Assembly: GCF_004764705.1 (NCBI RefSeq)
Contig: NZ_SHLX01000021.1
Coordinates: 99,853-163,852, forward strand
Direction of reading: 5' to 3'
Source of the DNA: Paenibacillus cymbidii
Lineage (GTDB): Bacteria > Bacillota > Bacilli > Paenibacillales > NBRC-103111
Length of the DNA stretch: 64,000 nucleotides
Positions 34,826 through 43,160 of the stretch are shown here, one piece after another (the stretch's first letter is position 1; the number at the start of each line of letters is the position of its first letter). The notes below the pieces were generated by a model. That model saw only the letters and a program-made list of their open reading frames with translations, ran no database searches and had not been told where the DNA came from. The position numbers were made by a program, and so were the translations under genes.

Positions 34826-34925
34826 GGCGAGGCTCCTTTCCGCAGAGCGAACCTGTCTACGTTGGCATGAAGCGGACCGGAGCGGAACTGATGCGCCCCG
34901 GCCGCCTGCCCCGCGTCAAGCGCGA

Positions 34926-36386
34926 TTATTTCTTGAATTTGGCCCCTTCTTTGGTGCCTTCGTCCTGCATTTTGTTGATGAAATCGTCGATGCCCGTTTT
35001 GCCAAGGTAATAAAGCTCGCCTTCGCGGTTGAACAAGTCGCCGATCGCCGTTTGCGCGCTGGCATCCGCAACCGGCGGCGGCGAAATCGACGAAACCGCC
35101 TTCGTTTCTACAAACACCTTCTTGATCGTGTCGACCAGTTCTTGCGGATACACGTTGTCGTGCTTCGCGCCCTTCGAATCGATGAACTTGTTGTAGATGT
35201 CGTTGAATTTGGCCGGATCGGCTTTTTTATACGACGGAATCGAACCGATAATGTCGAAGATTTCGGTCGTCATGAATTTGACGAACTGGTACGCTTCCTT
35301 CGGATATTTCGTTTTGGCGTTGACGGCGAAGCCGTAGCCGGCGGTGACATTGGACGTCTTCGCCGGAGCCGAAGCGCTGAGTTTCGGCAGGAACGTAACC
35401 CCGTACTTGAACTTGAGCGCGTCGTCGCCAAGCGTGCCGTTGTTGTATTTGAGCTGGTTCCAGTACACCGGGGCCCACCAGTTGCTGACGATCATCGCCG
35501 CTTTGCCTTGCGCGAACAGAATGCGGTTATCCAACTTCTCCAGCTTGTATTGCGCCAGGCTCGGCGCGTAACCGCCGTCGAACAGCGCCTTGTAGGAAGT
35601 CAAAATTTGCTTCACGCGCGGGTCTGCGTAGTTTGGCGAAAAAGCGTCCTTCATCATCGACCAGCCGTCGTGCTGGATCGGGTTGAGCGTGATGCTCGGC
35701 AAGTAATGGTTCTGCGAATAGCCGTACACCTTGTTCGCGCCGTCGCCCTTCGTCAGCTTCTTCGCCATCTCGAACACCTGATCCCAGGTCGTGTTTTCGT
35801 CCGGGTATTTCAGGCCGGCGGCGTCGAACATGTCCTTGTTGTACCAGAACATGTCGAGAATGACGTTATACGGCATCAAATACGTTTTGCCTTTGAGATC
35901 CAACGGCTTCATGATATCGCCGAAATTTTCGATCAGATCGAACTTGTCTTCCTTGGCCAGCGGCGCCAAATCGAGAAACACGCCTTTGTCCGCCCTTGCC
36001 AACGTGTCGCCCGGGTTGAACAGCATAATGTCGTAGTTTTCGTTCGAGGCGAACGCGACGTCCATCGCCTTGTTGTAGTCCGCTCCGCTCGGGAACTCCT
36101 TGACTTCGACTTCGATGTTGCTGTCCGGGTACATCTGGTGGAACCGTTCGACCGCGCGTTTGTTGTAATCGACCCACGCGCCGTTCCAGCCGGCATACAC
36201 AAGCTTGACCTTCTCCTTCGGCTTCGCGGAAGCGGCTGCGGAAGGACTGCTTGCCGCCGCGCTGGCGCTCGGCGACGCTTTGCTGTCGCCCGCCTGGTTG
36301 CCCTTGTCCTTCGAGCATGCCGCCAGCACAAGGCTGAGCAGCAGCATCGCGGCCACAATCGCGTTCATCGCTTTGAAACGCTTCAT
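34926..36386 (-). CDS. Extracellular solute-binding lipoprotein, family 1 (locus 2)
   Basis: A 486-residue sugar-binding lipoprotein, first gene of the importer operon of locus 2. ATG 36386 follows AAGGGGGAAAG. The signal ends LVLAACSKDKGNQ, lipobox LAAC, followed by a Ser/Ala-rich linker to about residue 60. The mature sequence has the CUT1 family cores VDYNKRAVERFHQMYPDSNIEVEV and NIMLFNPGDTL-like region, and the motif FEMAKKLTKGDGANKVYGYS. It captures an oligosaccharide outside the cell. Its promoter (36429-36496) has a cre-like site and two AAAC(C)TAA direct repeats. Confidence 0.93.
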   Translation of the reverse strand: MKRFKAMNAIVAAMLLLSLVLAACSKDKGNQAGDSKASPSASAAASSPSAAASAKPKEKVKLVYAGWNGAWVDYNKRAVERFHQMYPDSNIEVEVKEFPSGADYNKAMDVAFASNENYDIMLFNPGDTLARADKGVFLDLAPLAKEDKFDLIENFGDIMKPLDLKGKTYLMPYNVILDMFWYNKDMFDAAGLKYPDENTTWDQVFEMAKKLTKGDGANKVYGYSQNHYLPSITLNPIQHDGWSMMKDAFSPNYADPRVKQILTSYKALFDGGYAPSLAQYKLEKLDNRILFAQGKAAMIVSNWWAPVYWNQLKYNNGTLGDDALKFKYGVTFLPKLSASAPAKTSNVTAGYGFAVNAKTKYPKEAYQFVKFMTTEIFDIIGSIPSYKKADPAKFNDIYNKFIDSKGAKHDNVYPQELVDTIKKVFVETKAVSSISPPPVADASAQTAIGDLFNREGELYYLGKTGIDDFINKMQDEGTKEGAKFKK

Positions 36387-36428
36387 GTTCTTTCCCCCTT
36401 GGGTATAGTGGTGGTTGTTGCACCTTCC

Positions 36429-36496
36429 ATGTTACGCGCCATGAAAACGCTTCAACAGGCGACAAACCTAATGAATAGAGGGTGAAACTAACTGTT
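36429..36496 (-). promoter_or_regulatory. Locus 2 importer promoter: -10, cre-like site, AAAC(C)TAA direct repeats
   Basis: Reading leftward: direct repeats AAACCTAATGA (36464) and AAACTAACTGT (36485) spaced 21 bases, then TGAAAACGCTTCAA at 36442-36455 (13 of 14 matches to the CcpA cre consensus TGWAARCGYTWNCW), then TAACAT at 36429-36434 as a weak -10. The proximal repeat starts 29 bases from the -10, the same as at 40760-40825. The repeats run three bases into the end of the response regulator gene. Confidence 0.55.
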
Positions 36497-38047
36497 CGCG
36501 GGTCCTTGCTCGTCGGACGACAGTCGATCGACAAATTCTTTCGGCGTAAAGCCCGTCACTTCTTTGAACACTTTGCTGAAATGTTTGGCGTCCTGGTAGC
36601 CGACTTTGCCCGCCGCCTCGTATATTTTGAGCGTATAGTTTTCTCGGAACAGCTTGGCCGCCTGCCGCACCCGGACCTCCTTCAAATATTGATTGAAGTT
36701 GACGCCTTCCTCCTTCTTGAACAGAAAGGACAAATATTCGCTCGTCACGTAATTCGCTTCGGCGAACGCCGAAAGCAGAATCGGCTCGGCCATATGTTCC
36801 TCGACGTACCGCTTGATTTCGACGATGATGCGGCGTTTCTTCTGGTGCTGGGCGTCCTCCAGCCGGACGAGCAAGCCGAGCAGCGACCGGCAGGCGCAAT
36901 CGTGCACGGCGCGAAGCGTCAGATGCGCCTGCAGCTGCCGGTCGGTCGTCTGGCGCTGCAGCGTCAGGCTGCCCTGACCGACCGTCTTCTCCATCAGCAG
37001 ATGGGCTTGCACGACCAGCTCCGCATACAGCGCCCGCACCCGATCGGCCGGCTGCCTTCCGCCCGTGCGCAGCCGGAAGTACAGCTCGGACATCTCCCGC
37101 TGCAGCCCGCCCTTGTCCCGCTGCTCCAGCGCATGCAGCACGGGCTGGATCGGCGGCAGCGCTCCCGCCGTACCCGGAGCCGGCGGGTTGCCGGGCAGGC
37201 GGTCCGAACGCATCACCTTGTTGTCGGCATAAAACACCGCCTCCATCATCGCCTCCGCATCCTGAAGCCGCCGAATCATGGCCGGCAGCGCCGCGATCGG
37301 CATTCGCGGGCTCGTCAGCACACACTCGACGTCGCCGTCCTCCTCGGCCGCCTTCTCCATCGCTTCGTCCGCGCCGTTGCCGCTTCCTTTCCACAACAGC
37401 ACAAGCAAATAGCCAAAATCGCGATACTCCGCCGCCCACAGGATGCCGCCGTTGCCGCTCCCGCCGCCGCTCAGCGCGGCGCGGGCCGTTTCCTTGACGC
37501 GCTCCGCCGCTCCCTTGCCGCGGGTTCCCGTCGCCAGCAGCGCGTATTGCACCGCATAATCGCGATACCGCTGCATGGTCGCCTGCAGCCATTCCTGACC
37601 GGCGCGCTCCGCGTGCAGCCGGTTGACGATTTTAAACAGCTCGGCTTCGGCCTGCGCTTCCGCCGTCCCTTTGCCGTCCAGCTGGCGGCGGGCTTTCTCC
37701 AGCAGCTCGGCCACTTCGTTCATCTGCAGCGGCTTGAGCAAATAATCCAGCACGTTGTGCTTGAGCGCCGTCCGCGCGTATTCGAATTCGTTGTAGCCGG
37801 TAATGACCGCCACCAGGGCATCGTGGCGCCGCTCCGCCAGCCGCTGCATAAAGTCGAGCCCCGACATGCGCGGCATGTGCAAATCGAGAAAAATAAGGTC
37901 GATCGGCTCCGCGTCCAGCCGCTCGAGCGCTTCCAGGCCGTTGCCCGCCTCCGCCGCGACGCGGAAGCCGTAATCCTCCCAGGGAATAAATTGCCTCATC
38001 CCTTCGCGCAGCACCTGCTCGTCCTCCACCAGCATCACGGCAAACAT
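36488..38047 (-). CDS. YesN-type response regulator with AraC DNA-binding domain (locus 2)
   Basis: A 519-residue response regulator. ATG 38047 follows AAAGGGGGC. The receiver domain has LVEDE, phospho-acceptor Asp55 in LIFLDLHMPRMSG and Lys105 in YLLKPLQ. A long middle region of about 280 residues (typical of YesN, 500-550 residues) joins an AraC domain ending HFSKVFKEVTGFTPKEFVDRL. It is 18 bases after its kinase gene and thus probably co-transcribed with it. Its likely target is the set of AAAC(C)TAA direct repeats in front of the importer and kinase genes, an inference based on position and repetition. Confidence 0.93.
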   Translation of the reverse strand: MFAVMLVEDEQVLREGMRQFIPWEDYGFRVAAEAGNGLEALERLDAEPIDLIFLDLHMPRMSGLDFMQRLAERRHDALVAVITGYNEFEYARTALKHNVLDYLLKPLQMNEVAELLEKARRQLDGKGTAEAQAEAELFKIVNRLHAERAGQEWLQATMQRYRDYAVQYALLATGTRGKGAAERVKETARAALSGGGSGNGGILWAAEYRDFGYLLVLLWKGSGNGADEAMEKAAEEDGDVECVLTSPRMPIAALPAMIRRLQDAEAMMEAVFYADNKVMRSDRLPGNPPAPGTAGALPPIQPVLHALEQRDKGGLQREMSELYFRLRTGGRQPADRVRALYAELVVQAHLLMEKTVGQGSLTLQRQTTDRQLQAHLTLRAVHDCACRSLLGLLVRLEDAQHQKKRRIIVEIKRYVEEHMAEPILLSAFAEANYVTSEYLSFLFKKEEGVNFNQYLKEVRVRQAAKLFRENYTLKIYEAAGKVGYQDAKHFSKVFKEVTGFTPKEFVDRLSSDEQGPANS

Positions 38048-38065
38048 CGAACCACGCCCCCTTTC

Positions 38066-40723
38066 TCATACGCTGTTCTCGTCATGTGCGATCGGCACTT
38101 CGATCTCCACTTTCGTCCAGTGGTGCTGTTTGCTCGCCACCGTCATCCTGCCTTTGTCGCCGTGATAGAGCGACAGCCGCTGCGCGATGTTGCGCAGCCC
38201 GATGTGATCGTCCGACTTCCGGTCGGCCAGCGATTCGCGCACGGCGGCGAGCCGGTCCGCCGCAAGCCCGCAGCCGTTGTCCGCCACGCACAGCCGAATG
38301 ACGCCTTCGCGAACCGACACGCCGATGAACAACATGCCGTTGCGCTCGCTTTTGTCGATGCCGTGGATCAGCGCGTTTTCGACGAGCGGCTGCAGCACGA
38401 ACCGGACCATCCGCTCGTTTTCCGCTTCCGCGTCGATCGACCATTTGACCGACAGCCGGTTGCCGTAACGAATCTGCTGAATGTACAAATAAGATTTGAC
38501 ATGAATCAGCTCTTCCTTGACCCGCACGATCTTGTTGTCGGAGTAATTGCCGGAACGAAGGTAAATCGACAGCTCGCCGATAATGCGCGAGACATCGTTT
38601 TCCCCCCTCGTCAGCTTCATCGCCATCCAGCGGATCGTCTCCAGCGTATTGTAGAGGAAATGCGGGTTCATCTGGTGCAGCAAGTTGGACAACTCGGCCT
38701 TCTTGTAGGCCAGCTGGATTTCCCGGTTGATGACTTCGATGGAATAGATGTTGCTCATCAGCACCTTGATGCGGTCGATCATCGCGCTGATATGTGCGGA
38801 CAACTCGCCGATTTCGTCGGCGCCGCGAAAACGGGAGATCGGGTTGTCGGCAAAATCGGACGCCACCGTCTGCCGGATTTGTCGCGCCAGCTTCTCGATC
38901 GGTTCGGCGATGCGGCGGGCGAGCATATAAGTGATGAGCAGAATCGCCAGCATTACGGCGAGCAGCAAATAGCCGTTGACCAGCGCAATTTCCTTCGTGC
39001 CCGAGAACAGGTCCGTCTGGTCGAACGTGCTGGCGATCGTCCAGTTCAGCTTGTGCATCGTTTCGCCCAGCACCAGGCTGGCGGTGCCGCCGTTCTGGTT
39101 CTCCTTGCTGTAAATGACAGCGCCGGTCGGGTCGCGGATGACAAGCTCCAGCGACGGGATGCCGAGATTGCCGCTGAGCGCCTCGAGCTGCCGTTCGTTG
39201 ATCGAATACAGCTGGTAGCCGAGCAGCACGCGCGCGTCCGTCAGGCTGTATATTTTTTTGGCCGCAAGAACGACATGGTCGCCGAACTCGTCCTTGTTTT
39301 CGTTGATGAACACCGACTCGCCTTCCGTCTTCTCCAGCAAGGGGAAGATGCCGTGCTGCTGGATGTTCATTTCATTGACGAGATTGTTGATCGTCGAAAA
39401 CATGAATTCGCCCTGCTTGTTGTAAATGTTCAGGTAATTGATGTTTTTGCTGATGACGTGCTGGAACGAAAACAGCTTCTTCAATTCGCCGGCCAGCTCC
39501 GCCTGGCTGTGGTCGCCGAGCAGCAAGTTCTGGATGAGCGGGTCGCGGACAATGTAGTTGATGCCGCTTTCGATGTAATCGATGTTCTTCTCGATCGAAC
39601 CTTCGGATTGGGCGACGAACTCCTTGTAATAGCTTTCCAGATTGATCTTCAGCATCTGGTAGGAAAAGTAATAATGGACGAGGAACAGCAGCAGCATGCC
39701 GACGATGCATTCCGCCAGCAGAAACACGAACAGCCGCAGCCGGAATCCGGCAGGCGTCTTCGCGCTCGGGCGCAAGCGGGTGAAGTCGTCGGGCGTTTCA
39801 ATAGCGCCCATTTCGCCCACCTGGCGCCGCATGAATGCGAAGGGGAGCAGCATGCGCCGCGAGAACCAGGCGGAGAACGCCAGCGCCGCAATTGCAAGCA
39901 GCGCCACCGTAAGCGCAAGCCGGTTGCGGTAGTGCGATTTCATCGCCGCATAGGCGGGGTCGTCGCCTTCTACGACCAGCTTGTAACCGGCATTGTTGCT
40001 CCCGGCGGCCGACGACGGGGCCGCATCCCCGGCAGGAGGCTTCATCTGCTGCTGCGGGATCAGGGAATAATGGAACACGGAGCCGGTATCGATCGATTGC
40101 AGCAGCAAGTCCGGATTCAGCACGATCATCATCGTGGCGTTGTCGGCGAATTTTTTGACATACACGAACCGGTTCTTGAGATAGCGGTCAAAATAGGGCG
40201 GCACCTGCAGCTTGTCGCTTCGCGGCTTGTCCGGCAGCACGATCCATTGTTCGTCCCACGAACGATTGATATCGTAAATGTCCAGCAGCTTGAAATAATT
40301 CAGCTTGTTAATATCCGACTGGAACAAGCCCAGGTTGATCGTCGAGCCAAGAAATACTTCGCCCGCAGGCATGGACAACAGAATGCTTTCGATATCGTGA
40401 TCGTAATTGATGCTGTTGGTGAACATGCTTTCGAGGGCGGTTTTGCGGCCGATGATATCGACCAGATCGACCGGGGATTGGGCGATGTTTTGCAGAAGCT
40501 CGTTGTTTTTGGAGAACAGCAGCACGATTTTTTCGACTTGATTGAACACCGTTTCCAGATGCTCCTCCACCTGCTTCTGCACATGGAACAGCTGCTCCTG
40601 GCGCTGCCGTTCGATTTTGCCGACGGACAGCGAATACGACACGATCGCGGTTACGGAGAACAGGACAATCGTCAGCAGCATGGAAGCGAAAACCATTTTG
40701 ACGCGGATGGAACGCTGCTTCAT
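38066..40723 (-). CDS. YesM-type sensor histidine kinase with two sensor domains (locus 2)
   Basis: An 885-residue kinase, about 300 residues longer than its relatives. ATG 40723 is chosen for GGGGAGG at seven bases; earlier in-frame codons (to 40771) lie over the promoter. Four membrane helices are visible: about 11-33, 268-288, 329-353 and 582-602. They enclose two separate extracytoplasmic domains (about 35-265 and 355-580), each with its own TM pair. The first pair is linked to the second by about 40 charged residues. HAMP follows, then HQMNPHFLYNTLETIRWM (His688), LQPLVENALIHG, ADNGCGL and HIGLRNIAQRLSLY. The usual YesM has one sensor domain, so this looks like a fusion or duplication. 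It could integrate two signals, such as two sugars or sugar plus cell-wall state. Confidence 0.93.
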   Translation of the reverse strand: MKQRSIRVKMVFASMLLTIVLFSVTAIVSYSLSVGKIERQRQEQLFHVQKQVEEHLETVFNQVEKIVLLFSKNNELLQNIAQSPVDLVDIIGRKTALESMFTNSINYDHDIESILLSMPAGEVFLGSTINLGLFQSDINKLNYFKLLDIYDINRSWDEQWIVLPDKPRSDKLQVPPYFDRYLKNRFVYVKKFADNATMMIVLNPDLLLQSIDTGSVFHYSLIPQQQMKPPAGDAAPSSAAGSNNAGYKLVVEGDDPAYAAMKSHYRNRLALTVALLAIAALAFSAWFSRRMLLPFAFMRRQVGEMGAIETPDDFTRLRPSAKTPAGFRLRLFVFLLAECIVGMLLLFLVHYYFSYQMLKINLESYYKEFVAQSEGSIEKNIDYIESGINYIVRDPLIQNLLLGDHSQAELAGELKKLFSFQHVISKNINYLNIYNKQGEFMFSTINNLVNEMNIQQHGIFPLLEKTEGESVFINENKDEFGDHVVLAAKKIYSLTDARVLLGYQLYSINERQLEALSGNLGIPSLELVIRDPTGAVIYSKENQNGGTASLVLGETMHKLNWTIASTFDQTDLFSGTKEIALVNGYLLLAVMLAILLITYMLARRIAEPIEKLARQIRQTVASDFADNPISRFRGADEIGELSAHISAMIDRIKVLMSNIYSIEVINREIQLAYKKAELSNLLHQMNPHFLYNTLETIRWMAMKLTRGENDVSRIIGELSIYLRSGNYSDNKIVRVKEELIHVKSYLYIQQIRYGNRLSVKWSIDAEAENERMVRFVLQPLVENALIHGIDKSERNGMLFIGVSVREGVIRLCVADNGCGLAADRLAAVRESLADRKSDDHIGLRNIAQRLSLYHGDKGRMTVASKQHHWTKVEIEVPIAHDENSV

Positions 40724-40742
40724 GGTGACGCCTCCCCGGGTG

Positions 40743-40756
40743 TGCAAACGCTTGCT
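40743..40756 (-). promoter_or_regulatory. cre-like site upstream of locus 2 kinase
   Basis: TGCAAACGCTTGCT matches the CcpA consensus TGWAARCGYTWNCW at 13 of 14 positions. It lies between the -10 box (40760-40765) and the kinase start, about position +1 to +15, where CcpA binding represses. Confidence 0.5.
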
Positions 40757-40759
40757 TTT

Positions 40760-40825
40760 ATTATAAAACAACCCCCTCCCGAATGAGGAGGGGGAAACTA
40801 AGATAAGGTAGGTAAAACTAAGATA
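40760..40825 (-). promoter_or_regulatory. Locus 2 kinase promoter with AAACTAAGATA direct repeats
   Basis: TATAAT (40760-40765 on the minus strand) is followed, 29 bases further upstream, by two perfect AAACTAAGATA direct repeats starting at 40795 and 40815, a 20-base period (two helical turns). The same arrangement with related repeats and the same 29-base gap occurs before the solute-binding protein at 36429. Two half-sites two helical turns apart are typical for AraC-type regulators. Confidence 0.6.
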
Positions 40826-40843
40826 CCTTAGTTTTGCCTACCT
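40806..40843. repeat. 17-bp inverted repeat near kinase/tlp promoters
   Basis: AGGTAGGTAAAACTAAG (40806-40822) pairs with CTTAGTTTTGCCTACCT (40827-40843), one mismatch, loop ATAC. It includes the second AAACTAAG repeat and adds an inverted third copy. It is AT-rich and lacks a T-run, so it is more likely an operator than a terminator. Confidence 0.65.
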
Positions 40844-40864
40844 CGGATCGCTGAAGCAAGTTTC

Positions 40865-40894
40865 GCATAATTGCAATGGAAATCGATCACAATA
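40865..40894 (+). promoter_or_regulatory. Sigma-G-like promoter of tlp
   Basis: GCATA at 40865-40869 fits the sigma-G -35 (GHATR). After 18 bases CACAATA (40888-40894) matches the -10 CATWMTA at six of seven positions. The start codon lies about 60 bases further on, at 40954. tlp genes are forespore-expressed under sigma-G in Bacillus. Confidence 0.6.
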
Positions 40895-40953
40895 GCGGTT
40901 GGGCGCATGGCAGTCGGCGTCCGACATGCTGACTTTCGGGAGGTGATATCCAG

Positions 40954-41178
40954 ATGGCAAAACCGGACAACCGGGCGGACAACGTAGAGCGTCTGCAGGA
41001 AAGCATCGAAAATACGCAGGAAAACCTTCAAGAAAGCGAAAGCTATTTGAACGAATTCGGCGCTGAAATAAACAGCGAGGAACGAAACCAGCTCGAAGCG
41101 AAAAACGAACGGCGCAAACAAAGCATCGCCGGCCAGCGCGAAGAAATGCAGGACGAACAAGCGGACCGGCAATCGTAA
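40954..41178 (+). CDS. tlp: Small acid-soluble spore protein Tlp
   Basis: A 74-residue, highly charged, helix-rich protein. ATG 40954 follows GGGAGGTGAT. The sequence DNRADNVERLQESIENTQEN, then ERNQLEAKNERRKQSIAGQREEMQDEQADRQ, matches the conserved core of Bacillus Tlp (RSDNVEKLQ, KNARREQSI, RNEIQDE). Tlp is a minor spore protein made in the developing forespore. It is monocistronic on the plus strand, between two large minus-strand sugar loci, with a sigma-G-like promoter and a strong terminator (41221-41265). Its presence shows that this organism forms endospores. Confidence 0.9.
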   Translation: MAKPDNRADNVERLQESIENTQENLQESESYLNEFGAEINSEERNQLEAKNERRKQSIAGQREEMQDEQADRQS

Positions 41179-41220
41179 GCGGCACCGCGACCGACCTCGC
41201 ATTAGCCGGAAGCGCAAACG

Positions 41221-41265
41221 AAAGAAACGGCTCGTCGCCCCCATCGGGGCGATGGCCGTTTCTTT
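41221..41265. terminator. Bidirectional terminator between tlp and locus 3
   Basis: AAAGAAACGGC and CGTCGCCCC pair with CGGGGCGATG and GCCGTTTCTTT around a short CAT loop, giving a stem of about 20 pairs with A-rich and T-rich ends. It serves tlp on the plus strand and the permease gene ending at 41282 on the minus strand. Confidence 0.85.
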
Positions 41266-41281
41266 GAAGGCCGGCGCGCCG

Positions 41282-42154
41282 CTACTCCTTCAGCGAACCG
41301 AGCATCGCGCCCTGGACAAAATAACGCTGGAGAAACGGGTATACGATCAGGATCGGCAGCGTACCGACGACGATAATGCCCGCCTTCATCATCGCCGGCG
41401 TGCTGAGCGCGGCCACTTCCATGTTGCCTGACATCGCGGAGGAAAACTGGTCGTCGACGATCATTTCGCGCAGCACGACCTGCAGCGGCAGCAGGGTGCG
41501 GCTTTTGATGAAGATGATTGCGCTGAAGTAGGAGTTCCATTGCCCCACCGCATGGAACAGGGCGATGGTGGCAAACACCGCCTTGGAGAGCGGCACCGTC
41601 AGCCGCCAGTAAACGGCGAACTCGCCGCACCCGTCGATCTTGGCCGCGTCGAACAGCTCGGACGACAAGCTCTGGAAAAACGTCTTCATCAGAATGACGT
41701 TGAACGCGGCCAGCGCGCCCGGCACGATCAGCGCCCATAGCGTATCGTACATGCCAAGGCTGCGAACGACGAGAAAGCTCGGGATGAGCGGCACGGAAAA
41801 AATAAACGTCACCAGCACGCCTTGCAGCACGTATTTGCGTCCTTTCATGGCCGGCCGCGACAGCGCGTAGGCGAGCGACGAATTGAACGCCAGCGCCAGC
41901 AAGGTGCCGGCAACCGTAATATAGGCGCTGACGGCCATCGACCGCCACATCGCCGCAAGCCCGAACACATCGCGATAGACGGCCAGATGAAAGCCGCGCG
42001 GCCAGAAGACCACCATGTTCGCGGTCACGTACATCGGGGAGCTTAACGAAACCGCCGCCAGATGGACGAACGGCAGCAGCATGGACAAGCTGACTAGGGT
42101 GAGAAATCCATGATTGACGGCCTGGAACAGCCGGTCATTCCGCGCTTCCGGCAT
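41282..42154 (-). CDS. Carbohydrate ABC importer permease, LplC/YtcP type (locus 3)
   Basis: A 290-residue membrane protein with six predicted helices. ATG 42154 follows AAAGGAGGCGG; the frame extends upstream but without such a site. Markers are LSMLLPFVHLAAVSLSS, the EAA loop DAAKIDGCGEFAVYWRLTVPLSKAVFA and the family end VYPFLQRYFVQGAMLGSLKE, nearly identical to the locus 1 protein at 14091. It is the last gene of locus 3, closing on the bidirectional terminator. Confidence 0.93.
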   Translation of the reverse strand: MPEARNDRLFQAVNHGFLTLVSLSMLLPFVHLAAVSLSSPMYVTANMVVFWPRGFHLAVYRDVFGLAAMWRSMAVSAYITVAGTLLALAFNSSLAYALSRPAMKGRKYVLQGVLVTFIFSVPLIPSFLVVRSLGMYDTLWALIVPGALAAFNVILMKTFFQSLSSELFDAAKIDGCGEFAVYWRLTVPLSKAVFATIALFHAVGQWNSYFSAIIFIKSRTLLPLQVVLREMIVDDQFSSAMSGNMEVAALSTPAMMKAGIIVVGTLPILIVYPFLQRYFVQGAMLGSLKE

Positions 42155-42183
42155 GCGCCGCCTCCTTTCGAGCATCGCGTCTG

Positions 42184-43089
42184 TCAATAGATGCTTTCGC
42201 CCGTGATTCGTTTGCTCAGCCGGTTCAGGCCGATCACCAGCAGGAAGCCGACCACCGATTTAAACATCCCGATCGCCGTCGTATAGCTGAATTGCGCGCC
42301 GAGCAGTCCGACGCGGTACACGTACGTATCGATCACTTCGCCCACGTCGCGGACGAGCGGATTGAGGAACATCAGCAGCTGTTCGATGTTCGCGTCCAGC
42401 ATATTGCCGATGCGCAGCAGCAGCAGCACGACGATCGCCGGCAGCAGGGACGGCAGCGAAACGTGCCACATCCGCCGCCACCGTCCGGCGCCGTCGACCA
42501 TCGCCGCTTCGTACAGGTTCGGGTTGACGCCGGCCAGCGCCGCCAAATAAATGATCATGCCCCAGCCGACTTCCTTCCAGATCCCGGAGCCGATGACGAC
42601 GGAGAGGAACGAATGCGGCAGCGTCAAAAAGTCGATCGGCTCGTTGATCAACCCGAAATGGAGCAGCGCCGCATTAAGCGTGCCTTTAAAGTTGAACAGG
42701 CCGATGAAGATGCCGCCGACGATGATCCAGGAAAGGAAATGCGGCAAATAAAGCAGTGTCTGCACCGTTCGTTTGAAGGCGCGCATGCGCACCTCGTTCA
42801 GCAGCAGCGCAAGGACGAGCGGAGCCGGGAAACCGAACGCAAGCGAATACAGGCTGAGCGCCAGCGTATTGCGCAGGATGCGGAAAAACTCGGCATAAGC
42901 GAACATGCGCTCGAAATGGGCCAGACCGGCCCAAGGACTATGGAACAAGCCTTGAAACAAATTGTAGTTCTGAAACGCGATCCAGTTGCCGGCCATCGGC
43001 ACGTACTTGAACAGGAGCAGATGCGCAATTCCCGGAGCGGCGATGCACCAGAGCGCGAGGTTGTCCCGCTTCGCGAACGTTCCCTTCAT
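42184..43089 (-). CDS. Carbohydrate ABC importer permease, LplB type (locus 3)
   Basis: A 301-residue membrane protein; ATG 43089 has AGAGGGA upstream. It starts KRDNLALWCIAAPGIAHLLLFKYVPMAGNW and ends NRLSKRITGESIY, with EAA loop NLYEAAMVDGAGRWRRMWHVSLPSLL. It closely parallels the locus 1 permease at 14977. It forms the pore with the next-encoded protein. The gene overlaps neither neighbour; the start of the next gene lies about 30 bases after its end. Confidence 0.93.
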   Translation of the reverse strand: MKGTFAKRDNLALWCIAAPGIAHLLLFKYVPMAGNWIAFQNYNLFQGLFHSPWAGLAHFERMFAYAEFFRILRNTLALSLYSLAFGFPAPLVLALLLNEVRMRAFKRTVQTLLYLPHFLSWIIVGGIFIGLFNFKGTLNAALLHFGLINEPIDFLTLPHSFLSVVIGSGIWKEVGWGMIIYLAALAGVNPNLYEAAMVDGAGRWRRMWHVSLPSLLPAIVVLLLLRIGNMLDANIEQLLMFLNPLVRDVGEVIDTYVYRVGLLGAQFSYTTAIGMFKSVVGFLLVIGLNRLSKRITGESIY

Positions 43090-43160
43090 ATCGATCCCTC
43101 TTCCTGCTGCGCGCCCCCGGGCGCCGGTCCCTTCACCGCGAACCGGCGCCGGGGCAGGTC

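Noticed and set aside
36482..40786. Very long open frame (1434 codons) on the plus strand opposite the locus 2 regulator and kinase
   Set aside because: It is the antisense shadow of two clear YesN/YesM genes; its composition is His/Arg/Gln rich with no domain. High GC at third positions opens the opposite frame.
40806..40843. Intrinsic terminator between kinase and tlp
   Set aside because: The stem is AT-rich with no T-run, and it overlaps AAACTAAG repeats, so an operator is more likely.
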